Below are positions 32,793 through 40,997 of a stretch of 50,173 nt of DNA, one piece after another. The position numbers were made by a program, and so were the translations under genes. Source of the DNA: Halorubrum sp. GN11_10-6_MGM (GTDB lineage: Archaea; Halobacteriota; Halobacteria; Halobacteriales; Haloferacaceae); contig NZ_SGUC01000023.1 of assembly GCF_005435165.1 (NCBI RefSeq), positions 1 through 50,173 of the forward strand, in the 5' to 3' direction. The notes beneath the pieces were generated by a model. The model saw only the letters and a list, made by a program, of their open reading frames with translations. It was not told where the DNA came from and searched no databases. Position 1 is the first letter of the stretch. Every line of letters starts with the position of its first letter.

Positions 32793-32860
32793 CTCCGTCA
32801 GCTGGATGTCTGACGTGGTTGTTTGAAGTCACAGAACGCACGGAAGCGTAGGAAAGCCTG

Positions 32861-33056
32861 ATGGATAGGATCGCAGTGACGAACCAGAAGGGCGTCTCCA
32901 AGACGACGAACGTAATCAATGTCGCCGGGGCGCTCGCCGGTCCCGGCGTCGATGTCCTCGCCGTCGACATGGATCCGCAGGGTATCTCATCCACCGGATC
33001 GGTTCGAAGACGAGTACAAAGCCAACCCGCCGACGTTCGCGGACGCGCTGAAGTAG
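32861..33056 (+). pseudogene. ParA/Soj-type ATPase remnant
   Basis: The N-terminus is clearly ParA (MDRIAVTNQKGVSKTTNVIN ... VLAVDMDPQG) but one Gly of the Walker A motif (KGGVxKTT) is missing. After DMDPQG the frame is lost: the expected continuation FEDEYKANPPTFADALK is read in another frame from 33003 and stops at 33054. Small deletions near 32983 and 33003 explain the shift. About 200 further codons are absent. It is a decayed plasmid- or element-borne partition gene. Confidence 0.85.
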
Positions 33057-33131
33057 AGGGCCGCGTACATGCCTCTCGATGGGCGGCGGACGCTCAAAAC
33101 GTGCCGGACGAAGCGGCGGGCAGAGGGCGGG

Positions 33132-33587
33132 CTAACAGCAGAACATGAACGGGTAGACCAAGGCGACGCGGTCGCCCTCCTCCAGCTTCGTGTCGAACCC
33201 GTTCTCGTTCTCGTTGAAGTGGCCGTTGACGAGGATCCGGGCGTACGTCGTCGTCTGCTCGCCGACGGGGTTCTTCGTCCACGTCCCCGGCAGTTCCTCC
33301 GGCGCGGGCGCCCACCCGCTGTGGGTCGCGTCCGCTTCCGTCTCCGCGATGAGCATCTCCTGAAGCTGCGGGTACTCCTCGAACAGTTCGTCGAGGAACG
33401 CCCGGAGCGTGTCGCCTTCGAAGGTGTACTCGAACTCGTAGACGTCGAGTTCCGTCCGCACGTGCCCAGTACACCGCACGGTGACGGTCGTCTCCGCCTC
33501 GGTCGCGGTCGCTTCGGCGTCGCCCGCGCTCGCGTCGACGTCGGCATCGACAGGGGGCGACTCGGTCGTCTTGCTGGTCTGAGACAT
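33132..33587 (-). CDS. MoaD/ThiS-like ubiquitin-fold protein ending in Cys-Cys
   Basis: A 151-residue protein. Residues ~1-35 are an acidic Ala/Thr tail; the rest is a beta-grasp fold (VRCTGHVRTELDVYEFEYTF, LRAFLDELFEEYPQLQEML, ARILVNGHFNENENGFDTKL) ending DRVALVYPFMFCC. MoaD, ThiS and SAMP proteins end in Gly-Gly, which is activated as thiocarboxylate or isopeptide; here it is replaced by Cys-Cys. It is divergent from the nitric oxide reductase gene and shares its promoter palindrome. Possible roles are metal or sulfur delivery; none is shown. Confidence 0.75.
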   Translation of the reverse strand: MSQTSKTTESPPVDADVDASAGDAEATATEAETTVTVRCTGHVRTELDVYEFEYTFEGDTLRAFLDELFEEYPQLQEMLIAETEADATHSGWAPAPEELPGTWTKNPVGEQTTTYARILVNGHFNENENGFDTKLEEGDRVALVYPFMFCC

Positions 33588-33624
33588 ACGCGAAGCTACG
33601 CCGCCGTTCCGGGTAAGCCGGATT

Positions 33625-33638
33625 GCGAACATGTTCGC
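33625..33638. promoter_or_regulatory. Palindrome upstream of the MoaD-like gene
   Basis: gcgaacatgttcgc, a perfect 14-bp palindrome just upstream of a weak TATA-like box (reverse of gggtaagc, 33611-33618) for the minus-strand gene starting at 33587. A near-copy stands before the nitric oxide reductase gene. Confidence 0.7.
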
Positions 33639-33776
33639 GCGGAGCGCGGCCCCGGCAACGCGGGATTCGTCGAGAACGCCCGTCGAGCGTGCCCGCCCGG
33701 ACCGCGAGGGCGGCGACGGTCGAAAGACTCGTTCAAACCGCCCGACTGCGGCGCTTCCGGGCGTCGAAAATCCGAC

Positions 33777-33788
33777 CGAACATGTTGC
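33777..33788. promoter_or_regulatory. Near-copy of the palindrome upstream of the nitric oxide reductase gene
   Basis: cgaacatgttgc abuts a TATA-like gctaaacg (33790-33797), about 30 nt before ATG 33827. It shares CGAACATGTT with the site at 33625-33638. Confidence 0.65.
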
Positions 33789-33826
33789 CGCTAAACGCAT
33801 AGGGCGTCTCGGCGGTACCCTCGCAC

Positions 33827-36112
33827 ATGCGACTCACGAGGAAGACAATCGCGAAGGTGATCGTCGCGGCGTTCCTGTTGAATCTGGTCGTGATGGGCGC
33901 CGGGGCGTGGTTCGCGTACCAGGAGGCGCCGCCGATACCCGACGAGGTCGTCGGTCCCGACGGCGAGACGATCGTCACCGCGGCCGAGGTCCAAGACGGG
34001 AAGGAGGCGTTCCAGCAGTACGGGCTGATGAACCACGGGTCGATCCTCGGCAACGGCGCCTACTACGGCGAGGACTACACCGCCGAGACGCTGGAGCTGA
34101 AGACCCGACACATGCGCGAGTACTACGCCGACGCCGAGTACGGAGCGGCGTACGACGACCTCGACTCCGGCGAGCAGTCCCGGATCGACGCGCTCGTGCG
34201 CGACGAGCTCGATGCGTCCCACGACGGGGGCGACGTCGTCCGGTACTCCGCCGCGGAGGCGTACGCCCACCGGCAGGTTCGCGAGACGTACGTCGAGCGG
34301 TACCACGAGGGCGACCACGACCGCGGCGTCCCGGTCGGGATGATCGAGTCCGCGGAGGGCGCGGAGTCGTTCGCCGACTTCGCGCTGTGGACCGCGTGGT
34401 TCTCGCACACCGACCGCCCGAACGCGGACCACTCGTTCACCAACGAGTGGCCCTACCAGCCGGGCGCCGGCAACGACGCGACCGGCTCGGCGATGATCTG
34501 GAGCGTGATCGCGATGGTGCTGCTCGTCGGCGCCGCGGGCGCCGCGATCCTGCTGTACAAGTCGGTGAAGCTCCCCGAACCGACCGCCTCCGGAATCTCG
34601 GTGCCCGAACCGGGCGACGTGAGCGTCTTCCCAAGCCAGCGCGCCGCGCTCCGATTCATCCCCATCGCGGCGGGGCTGTTCCTCGCGCAGGTGCTCCTCG
34701 GCGGGCTCCTCGCGCACTTCTACATCGAGCGGGCCGGGTTCTTCGGGATCGAGCGGATCTTCGGGGTCCACATCCTCCAACTGCTCCCCTTCTCGATCGC
34801 GAAGACGTGGCACATCGACTTGGGCATCCTCTGGATCGCGTCGACGTGGCTCGGCGCCGGGCTGTTCCTCCCGCCGCTCCTGACCGGTCACGAGCCGAAG
34901 CGACAGGGGACGTACGTGAGCGTCTTGCTCGGCGCGCTCGTCGTCGTCGTGGTCGGCGGGATGGGCGGCATCTGGCTCGGCGCGAACGGGTACCTGCCGG
35001 GCGAACTCTGGTGGCTGCTCGGCAACGAGGGGCTCGAATACCTCGAAGTCGGCAAGGTGTGGCAGGGCGGCCTGCTCGTCGGGTTCATCCTCTGGGCCGT
35101 CCTCGCGGTCCGCGGACTCAAACCCCTGCTCGACCGCGAGCCGGTCTACGGACTCGCGCACATGATCCTCTACGCGGGCGGGTCGATCACCCTGCTGTTC
35201 GTCGCCGGGTTCATGTTCACCCCCACGACGAACATCGCCGTCACCGAGTTCTGGCGGTGGTGGGTCGTCCACATGTGGGTCGAGGGCGCCTTCGAGTTCT
35301 TCATCGTCGCCATCATCGGGCTGACCCTGGTGTCGATGAACCTCCTGAGCCGTCGCAGCGCCGAGAAGGCGGTGATGCTCCAAGCGCTCCTGGTGATGGG
35401 CACCGGCGTCATCGGCGTCTCGCACCACTACTGGTGGATCGGGATGCCCGACTACTGGGTGCCGATCGGCAGCGTCTTCTCGACGCTGGAGCTGCTGCCG
35501 TTGATCTTCATCCTCTACGAGGCGATCGGGCAGTACCGCGCGATGAGCGAGACTGGGTTCCCGTACAAACTGCCGTTCATGTTCATCGTCGCGAGCGGCG
35601 TGTGGAACTTCGTCGGCGCGGGCGTGCTCGGGTTCTTCATCAACCTCCCGCTGATCAACTACTACGAGCACGGCACGTACCTCACCGTCGGCCACGCGCA
35701 CGCCGCGATGTTCGGAGCCTTCGGCTTCCTCGCGCTCGGTATGGTCGCGTACATGCTCCAGCTGTCGATCGACCCCGAGCGCTGGGACGCCTCCTGGCTC
35801 CGGGCGTCGTTCTGGTGTTGGAACGCCGGGCTGGCGCTGATGGTGTTCGTCTCCGTCCTGCCGGTGGGCTTCCTCCAGCTCGACGTCGCGTTCACCGAGG
35901 GGTACGCCGCGGCCCGGAGCCTCGGGTTCTACGAGCGCGACATCGTCCAGACGCTGTTCTGGGCGCGGCTCCCGGGCGACACGCTGATCATCCTCGGCAC
36001 GGCGATCTACGTGGCCGACCTGATCCGCAAGCGGTTCGTGCTCCGACAGTCGGAGGACGACCCCTCGGTCGACGACATGGCGGTCGCCGAGGGGATCGTC
36101 GGCGACGACTGA
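33827..36112 (+). CDS. norB: Quinol-dependent nitric oxide reductase (qNOR)
   Basis: A 761-residue membrane enzyme reducing NO to N2O with electrons from quinol. The length is that of single-subunit qNOR (NorZ), with the N-terminal extension fused to the 12-span NorB core. The N-terminal periplasmic part (about 30-220) has YGLMNHGSILGNGAYYGEDYT; core stretches include HIDLGILWIASTWLG (about 327), WVVHMWVEGAFEFF (about 480), GVSHHYWWIG (about 527, metal/heme His) and VGHAHAAMFGAFGF (about 622, heme His). The gene is preceded by a shared palindrome and a TATA-like box. It removes NO in denitrification or nitrosative stress; no nitrite or nitrate reductase genes are in the window. Confidence 0.95.
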   Translation: MRLTRKTIAKVIVAAFLLNLVVMGAGAWFAYQEAPPIPDEVVGPDGETIVTAAEVQDGKEAFQQYGLMNHGSILGNGAYYGEDYTAETLELKTRHMREYYADAEYGAAYDDLDSGEQSRIDALVRDELDASHDGGDVVRYSAAEAYAHRQVRETYVERYHEGDHDRGVPVGMIESAEGAESFADFALWTAWFSHTDRPNADHSFTNEWPYQPGAGNDATGSAMIWSVIAMVLLVGAAGAAILLYKSVKLPEPTASGISVPEPGDVSVFPSQRAALRFIPIAAGLFLAQVLLGGLLAHFYIERAGFFGIERIFGVHILQLLPFSIAKTWHIDLGILWIASTWLGAGLFLPPLLTGHEPKRQGTYVSVLLGALVVVVVGGMGGIWLGANGYLPGELWWLLGNEGLEYLEVGKVWQGGLLVGFILWAVLAVRGLKPLLDREPVYGLAHMILYAGGSITLLFVAGFMFTPTTNIAVTEFWRWWVVHMWVEGAFEFFIVAIIGLTLVSMNLLSRRSAEKAVMLQALLVMGTGVIGVSHHYWWIGMPDYWVPIGSVFSTLELLPLIFILYEAIGQYRAMSETGFPYKLPFMFIVASGVWNFVGAGVLGFFINLPLINYYEHGTYLTVGHAHAAMFGAFGFLALGMVAYMLQLSIDPERWDASWLRASFWCWNAGLALMVFVSVLPVGFLQLDVAFTEGYAAARSLGFYERDIVQTLFWARLPGDTLIILGTAIYVADLIRKRFVLRQSEDDPSVDDMAVAEGIVGDD

Positions 36113-36307
36113 TCGGTCAGCCGCCGTCATGACGGGGTATCGACCCGTTGAAGCAGTCAATCGATGACGCGTTCTGCCGAGGGTACCGAACAGCGCGGGT
36201 CCGTCCGGCACGGCGGTCTCGCGTGCGGTGCCGGGTACGCGGCGAACTACGTTCCAATATCGACGTAACCCTTCATCTTTTTTATCTTTTGAATCGGGGA
36301 TATGATA

Positions 36308-38236
36308 ATGAGCTCACAACACGTCGGAATAAAGCGGCGACGAATGCTCCAGCTGGCGGGGATCTCTACGGCGGGTGTCGTCGGGGCCAGCGGACGAGCG
36401 CTGGCCCAAGAAGAGGACCCGAACGTCACTATCGAAGTTCCCGATCAAATGACCGGCGGGGAGTCCATCGTAGTGGAGTCGTTCGAAACTGATGTCGACG
36501 GGCTGTTCCAGATCGCCCGGGACACGGGTGGAGACTCGGTTTATAAACGGATGGAGATCGAGGCGGGAACGGAGTTCACCGACCGGGAGCTCGAACTCGA
36601 TGCCCCCATTTCCGAATCTCAATCTGTACGGACATCACTGTACCCGATAACCGGTGGCCGATCGTACGATACGATGAGTTCAGAGGTCTTCGTTTCCGAG
36701 GCTGCCGACGGTGCCGAACCCGTTGGAACCCCTTACGGAACCGAACCGGGGGTCCAGAAGATCGAAGCGGATCCCGACGCCGGGTTCCGTTCCCCGTATT
36801 TCCTCTATACGCCGGCGTTCCCTACAGTCGAAAACTCCGTGAACGACTCTCAGGAACGACCGCTGGTAGTTACAGCGCATCCCTGGGGCGAGTTCGAAGA
36901 GCGGGTCGAGGACGCCCGACGGCCCGATCGCGGTATCACGGGGCGCATCGGGGACGCGATGAACTGTCCCGTGTTGGACATCCCTCTCACGTTAACGCGC
37001 GGACACCTCGGATTGGAGCCGCAGGAGTTGACGTTGGCCCCGGAATTGGATATTACCGATCCCCGACGCGAGCGTGTCGACCTCCAACTCATCGCGATGA
37101 TCGAGGACGCCAAATCCCGACTGAACGCGGGTACCTATACGATTGCGGACGGGATCCATTACGACGGCGGGTCGTCTGCCGCCGATTTTATCGAAAAAAT
37201 CGCCCCGCTTCACCCGGAACACGTCAACGCGTACTCTTCTGGCGCAAATGGATATGCCTTCCTCCCATTTGAGGAGCTCACCGACGATATCCCGGTTCAC
37301 GGCGATCCGGACCGAACGACGATTCCGTGGCCGATCGGGACCGGGAATCTGGAGCAACTAACCGGCGAGGAGTTCGACAGGGAAGCGTGGATGGACATCG
37401 AGCAGTTCCGGTGGATCGGTGGCGAAGATCAAGACCCCGATGACCCCCGGAATTACGTTCACAAACGGTTCAGAGGCGACGACGAGATCGACCGAGCGAT
37501 CGAGGAGATCTTCGGGACGTTACAGGTCGACGATCGGTTCGGAACCAGCCGCGAAATTTACGACCACCTCGGCGTCCCCGCCACGTTCAGGAAATTCGAG
37601 GGACAGCCGCACGCCCCGGATCGGGAATACAGGCTGGAGGCGGCCGAGTTCCACGAAGAACGGATCGAAGCGGACTTCGAACTCGTCCATGTGACGGTTC
37701 GGGAATCCGCTAGCGAAGCACGTGTCGGAGACCCCGTAACGGTGAGCGTCGTCGTGACGAATTGGACCGACGTCGAATCAGCGACGACGATCTCCCTTTC
37801 CGTTGACGGACCCGAAGCCGAAACGACCGACGTCGAAACGAGGGCGGTTCAGATAGGTCCGAACAGCACGGAAACCGTTGAACTCGAAACGGCCTTCGAG
37901 GAGACGGGAGAATTCGTCCTGCGTGTCAACGAGACGGCGTTCGGAGACCCCGTTGTGGTGACCGAACAACCGACCGAGGAAGGCGACGAAAGTACGGAGA
38001 CGACGGGCGATCGAGACGACGACAGCGCCGACGGTGACGGCGGCGGGGCCGAGGAAGACGGCGAGACGGGTACCGAAACCCCTGCCACAGAAGACGGCAC
38101 CGACGAGGGTGACTCGGCCACGGATCGGGCGGGAGTGACCGAAGACGAGCAACCCGGATTCGGGGTCGTACAGACGCTCACGGCGGTAGGCGGGATCGGG
38201 TATTTGCTCGGGCAACGCCGCTCGACCGACGACTGA
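36308..38236 (+). CDS. Tat-exported hydrolase-like surface protein with PGF-CTERM anchor
   Basis: A 642-residue secreted protein. A Tat signal (KRRRMLQLAG) is cleaved after ALA (about residue 33). Domains follow: a beta domain (about 35-130), an alpha/beta-hydrolase-like region (about 150-450; PLVVTAHPWG and YDGGSSAADF in place of the usual GxSxG elbow), a CARDB-like adhesive domain (about 470-550), an acidic Thr/Glu/Asp linker and a PGF-CTERM sorting signal (QPGFGVVQTLTAVGGIGYL), removed by archaeosortase. ATG 36308 is chosen because TTTTTATC lies about 27 nt upstream; ATG 36302 is possible. Codon use is less GC-biased than neighbours, suggesting recent acquisition. Confidence 0.8.
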   Translation: MSSQHVGIKRRRMLQLAGISTAGVVGASGRALAQEEDPNVTIEVPDQMTGGESIVVESFETDVDGLFQIARDTGGDSVYKRMEIEAGTEFTDRELELDAPISESQSVRTSLYPITGGRSYDTMSSEVFVSEAADGAEPVGTPYGTEPGVQKIEADPDAGFRSPYFLYTPAFPTVENSVNDSQERPLVVTAHPWGEFEERVEDARRPDRGITGRIGDAMNCPVLDIPLTLTRGHLGLEPQELTLAPELDITDPRRERVDLQLIAMIEDAKSRLNAGTYTIADGIHYDGGSSAADFIEKIAPLHPEHVNAYSSGANGYAFLPFEELTDDIPVHGDPDRTTIPWPIGTGNLEQLTGEEFDREAWMDIEQFRWIGGEDQDPDDPRNYVHKRFRGDDEIDRAIEEIFGTLQVDDRFGTSREIYDHLGVPATFRKFEGQPHAPDREYRLEAAEFHEERIEADFELVHVTVRESASEARVGDPVTVSVVVTNWTDVESATTISLSVDGPEAETTDVETRAVQIGPNSTETVELETAFEETGEFVLRVNETAFGDPVVVTEQPTEEGDESTETTGDRDDDSADGDGGGAEEDGETGTETPATEDGTDEGDSATDRAGVTEDEQPGFGVVQTLTAVGGIGYLLGQRRSTDD

Positions 38237-38537
38237 ACGATCCGTCGTTCCCCCGGCGAGCCGAAACCGGTCCGAACGGATCGCCCGCTGAGAGTTTCAA
38301 CGGCGCCGGCGCGTCGGATTTTGAACAAAGACTTTTTGTAAGGAAATAAATAGTTAACCGGCGATGGTCCCACACACGGAACACGCCACCCGTGAGCTCA
38401 CGGCCCAGACGGCGCGGACCGAGCCCTACGACATTCTACGGAGCGAAGCGCCGTTCGAAGCGAAGGCCGAAGGGGCCCTCGATCTCGGTAGACGATATCT
38501 GGGCACGCAGAACGCGCATCTGGACCGCCCGCCGGCC
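38237..38537. other. 301-bp gap without a recognisable gene
   Basis: It contains an AT-rich tract (about 38330-38360, ctttttgtaaggaaataaat) that could be a terminator or promoter, and GC-rich sequence on the right with no convincing frame. Confidence 0.5.
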
Positions 38538-39449
38538 TCAGTAGTGCCAGGGGTACTCGCGGAACGCCGGCTCCCGGCCCTCCAAGAACGCGTCGCGGCC
38601 CTCTTGGGCCTCCTCCGTCATGTACGCGAGGCGAGTCGCCTCGCCGGCGAACACCTGCTGCCCGACCATCCCGTCGTCGGCCATGTTGAACGCGTACTTC
38701 AGCATCCGCATCGCGGTGGGCGACTTCCGGGTCATCTCGTCGGCCCACTCCAGCGCCACCTCCTCTAGCTCCTCGTGCGGAATCACCTCGTTGACCATCC
38801 CCATGTCTTCGGCCTCGTCGGCGGAGTAGGTCTTTCCGCGGAAGAACACCTCTCGCGCCTTCTTCTGCCCGATCTGCTTCGCGAGGTACGCGGAGCCGAA
38901 CCCGCCGTCGAACGAGCCCACGTCGGGATCGGTCTGGAGGAACTTCGCGTGCTCCTCGCTGGCGAGGGTCATGTCGCAGACGACGTGGAGCGAGTGGCCG
39001 CCGCCGACCGCCCAGCCGGGGACGACCGCGACGACGGGTTTCGGCATAAAGCGGATCAGCCGCTGGACTTCGAGGATGTGGAGCCGGCCCGCCCGCGCCT
39101 CGCGGACGAGGTCGTCGTCGTCGTCGCCCGCCTCGTCGTCGTCGCGGTACTCGTAGCCGGAGCCGCCCCGCACCGACTGGTCGCCGCCCGAGCAGAACGC
39201 CCAGCCGCCGTCCTTCTCAGAGGGGCCGTTCCCGGTGAGGAGGACGGTGCCCACGTCGGCCTGCTTGCGGGCGTGGTCGAGCGCGGCGTACAGCTCGTCG
39301 ACGGTGCCGGGACGGAAGGCGTTGCGGACCGCGGGGCGGTCGAAGGCGATCCGGACCGCGGGAACGTCGACCGCGCGGTGATACGTGATGTCGTCGAACT
39401 CGTCGGTGACGGACTCCCACGCGTCGGGATCGAAAATCTCCGAGACCAT
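38538..39449 (-). CDS. menB: 1,4-Dihydroxy-2-naphthoyl-CoA synthase (MenB)
   Basis: A 303-residue crotonase-family enzyme closing the second ring of menaquinone. MenB-specific stretches are AFDRPAVRNAFRPGTVDELY (about 34-53), GGWAFCSGGDQSVRG (about 81-95) with the oxyanion hole, VVAVVPGWAVGGGHSLHVVC (about 139-158) and DVGSFDGGFGSAYLA (about 176-190). An acidic insert (DDDEAGDDDDD, about 103) is a halophilic addition. It stands alone; other men genes are outside the window. Confidence 0.96.
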   Translation of the reverse strand: MVSEIFDPDAWESVTDEFDDITYHRAVDVPAVRIAFDRPAVRNAFRPGTVDELYAALDHARKQADVGTVLLTGNGPSEKDGGWAFCSGGDQSVRGGSGYEYRDDDEAGDDDDDLVREARAGRLHILEVQRLIRFMPKPVVAVVPGWAVGGGHSLHVVCDMTLASEEHAKFLQTDPDVGSFDGGFGSAYLAKQIGQKKAREVFFRGKTYSADEAEDMGMVNEVIPHEELEEVALEWADEMTRKSPTAMRMLKYAFNMADDGMVGQQVFAGEATRLAYMTEEAQEGRDAFLEGREPAFREYPWHY

Positions 39450-39633
39450 GCCGGCTCGTACGCTCGGGTCGCGTATAAACGGCGCCGGATCGAAGGGAAC
39501 AGGGCGTCGGATCGGAGGAAAAGACCGCCCCGCTCAGCGAGAACGATCGTCGTCGCGTCCCGCGAGGAGAACGGGGAGCCGACTCCAGCGTCGGGGACGG
39601 ACGCCGGGGTCGCGGCTCGCCCGCCGGGACCTG

Positions 39634-39873
39634 TCAGTCGTTCTGTGCGTACGCACCCTTCGGGTGTCCCTTATGCTGGAGGTTGCGGTTGTCGCGTTTC
39701 CGCGTCGCGGTCGCGGGGATCACCTCGTGGGACGGATGGATCTCCGACCGCGGCATCCCGGTGTAGCCGTGGTCGGGATGCTCGGAGCAGTGTGCCATCG
39801 CGTCGTGCGAGCCCTCCCACGGGCCCTCGTCACAGCCGTCCGCCGTACAGACGAACACTATCTCCTCTGACAT
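39634..39873 (-). CDS. Small Cys/His zinc-ribbon-like protein
   Basis: A 79-residue protein with possible zinc ligands CTADGCDEG and HCSEHPDHGY, and a conserved-looking basic end (HKGHPKGAYAQND). It resembles small haloarchaeal zinc-finger proteins of unknown role. A TATA-like TTTTATATAC about 27 nt upstream of ATG 39873 gives a leaderless start. Confidence 0.75.
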   Translation of the reverse strand: MSEEIVFVCTADGCDEGPWEGSHDAMAHCSEHPDHGYTGMPRSEIHPSHEVIPATATRKRDNRNLQHKGHPKGAYAQND

Positions 39874-39976
39874 GCTATCCGGGGATAGCCGACAGGTGTA
39901 TATAAAACCCGCACCGAAATTATCAAATTTGATTCCTGCGTGCCTCCCGGGAATCGACCGTCAGCGTGACCGGGCG

Positions 39977-40759
39977 CTAGTCGCTCGCCGCGGGCGCGGC
40001 GAACAGCTCGACGCTCGTCCCGTCGTGTCGGCACTCTTCGAGGGCGTGTTTGGCCGCGAAGCCGGCCTCGTGGGCGGACGCGCCGCGGCCGACGCCGACC
40101 TGAAGCTCGATGTCGACGTCGTCTTTCACGTGGGCGACCGCCGACGAGAACGCCCGCTCGGGGAGGTCCGGACAGACCGCCACGACGTTGTCGCCGCCGA
40201 CGAAAAAGGAGAGGGCGCCGTGCGCCTCGCGGAGGTGGCGCATCAGCGAGCCGTACGCCCGTTCGATGTTGATGAACGTGTCGAACTCGTTGAGCCGGTC
40301 AGTGTACTTGCCGGTCGCGTTGACCACGTCGAAGTGCGCGATCTGGAGGTCCGACCGATCCGTCTCGGAGAGGTACTCGCCGGCGAGCACCTCGGTCCGA
40401 CTCTCGTCCTGTGCGCTCCCTTCGGTCTGGAGCCGCCGGTTCGCCGCTTCGAGCGCGTCGACCGGGCGTTCGGCGACGGCGGTCCCGAGGCTGACGCTGA
40501 CCGGGTAGCGGTTGCCGATCGACTCTTGGAGGCTCGCGTGGGCCGCGCCGTCGACGCCGTTCGTCACCGCGATCATGTTGTCGAAGCGAGTGAAGAAGAC
40601 GTAGGCGTCGCGGTGGCCGAGGAACTGGGCGACGTCGGCGAACAGCCGCGACTGGAGCGTCTGGAGGTCCATCTCCCGGCGCGGCTCCGGCGTCGTCGTC
40701 CACGGGCCGTAGTTGTCGATCTGGACGAGGGTCACCTGGGTCGTCGTCACAGTAGACAC
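39977..40759 (-). CDS. gch3: GTP cyclohydrolase III
   Basis: A 260-residue protein of the GCH III (ArfA) family, opening GTP to the formamidopyrimidine used for archaeal flavin and F420 synthesis. Family motifs are VTLVQIDNYGPWT (about 8-20), TLQSRLFADVAQFL (about 34-47), FFTRFDNMIAVTNG (about 55-68) and LSFFVGGDNVVAVCP (about 180-194). The start is GTG, either 40759 or 40750; the TATA-like box near 40781 fits both poorly. A tandem repeat lies just upstream. Confidence 0.93.
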   Translation of the reverse strand: MSTVTTTQVTLVQIDNYGPWTTTPEPRREMDLQTLQSRLFADVAQFLGHRDAYVFFTRFDNMIAVTNGVDGAAHASLQESIGNRYPVSVSLGTAVAERPVDALEAANRRLQTEGSAQDESRTEVLAGEYLSETDRSDLQIAHFDVVNATGKYTDRLNEFDTFINIERAYGSLMRHLREAHGALSFFVGGDNVVAVCPDLPERAFSSAVAHVKDDVDIELQVGVGRGASAHEAGFAAKHALEECRHDGTSVELFAAPAASD

Positions 40760-40821
40760 CGATACGGAACGCGGCCGCTTTACCCTTCCGTTATCCCGAA
40801 GGTGGAACCGGTACCGAGTTC

Positions 40822-40893
40822 GTGATCAGAATCAGTGTCGGGTTGGTGATCGGAATCGGTGTCGGGTTCGTGATCGGAACCGGCACCGAGTTC
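40822..40893. repeat. 24-bp imperfect tandem repeat, 3 copies
   Basis: Copies at 40822, 40846 and 40870 share gtgatcrgaaycrg; a partial copy precedes and follows. The array is in the gap between divergent GTP cyclohydrolase III and HAD phosphatase genes. Confidence 0.9.
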
Positions 40894-40997
40894 GCGATCG
40901 ATCTCGCGACCGGATCCGGGGCGTTCGTCCGGCGCGGTCGCGCGGTCCGGGGCGACGACGGCGCAACCCCTACGACCGTGGCGCCCCCACCGCGAGT

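Noticed and set aside
31646..33131. Second attachment site for the tRNA-Leu-adjacent element
   Set aside because: I looked for a copy of the tRNA 3' end (ggttcgaatccc-like) to the right and found none in the window.
33625..33638. Exact NarO binding site
   Set aside because: The half-sites match but the spacer is 2 bp rather than the 4 bp I recall, so it is reported as similar rather than as a NarO site.
40713..40997. N-terminal extension of the HAD phosphatase
   Set aside because: The extended frame translates the 24-bp repeat into Arg-rich sequence unlike any HAD protein; ATG 40998 starts directly at motif I.
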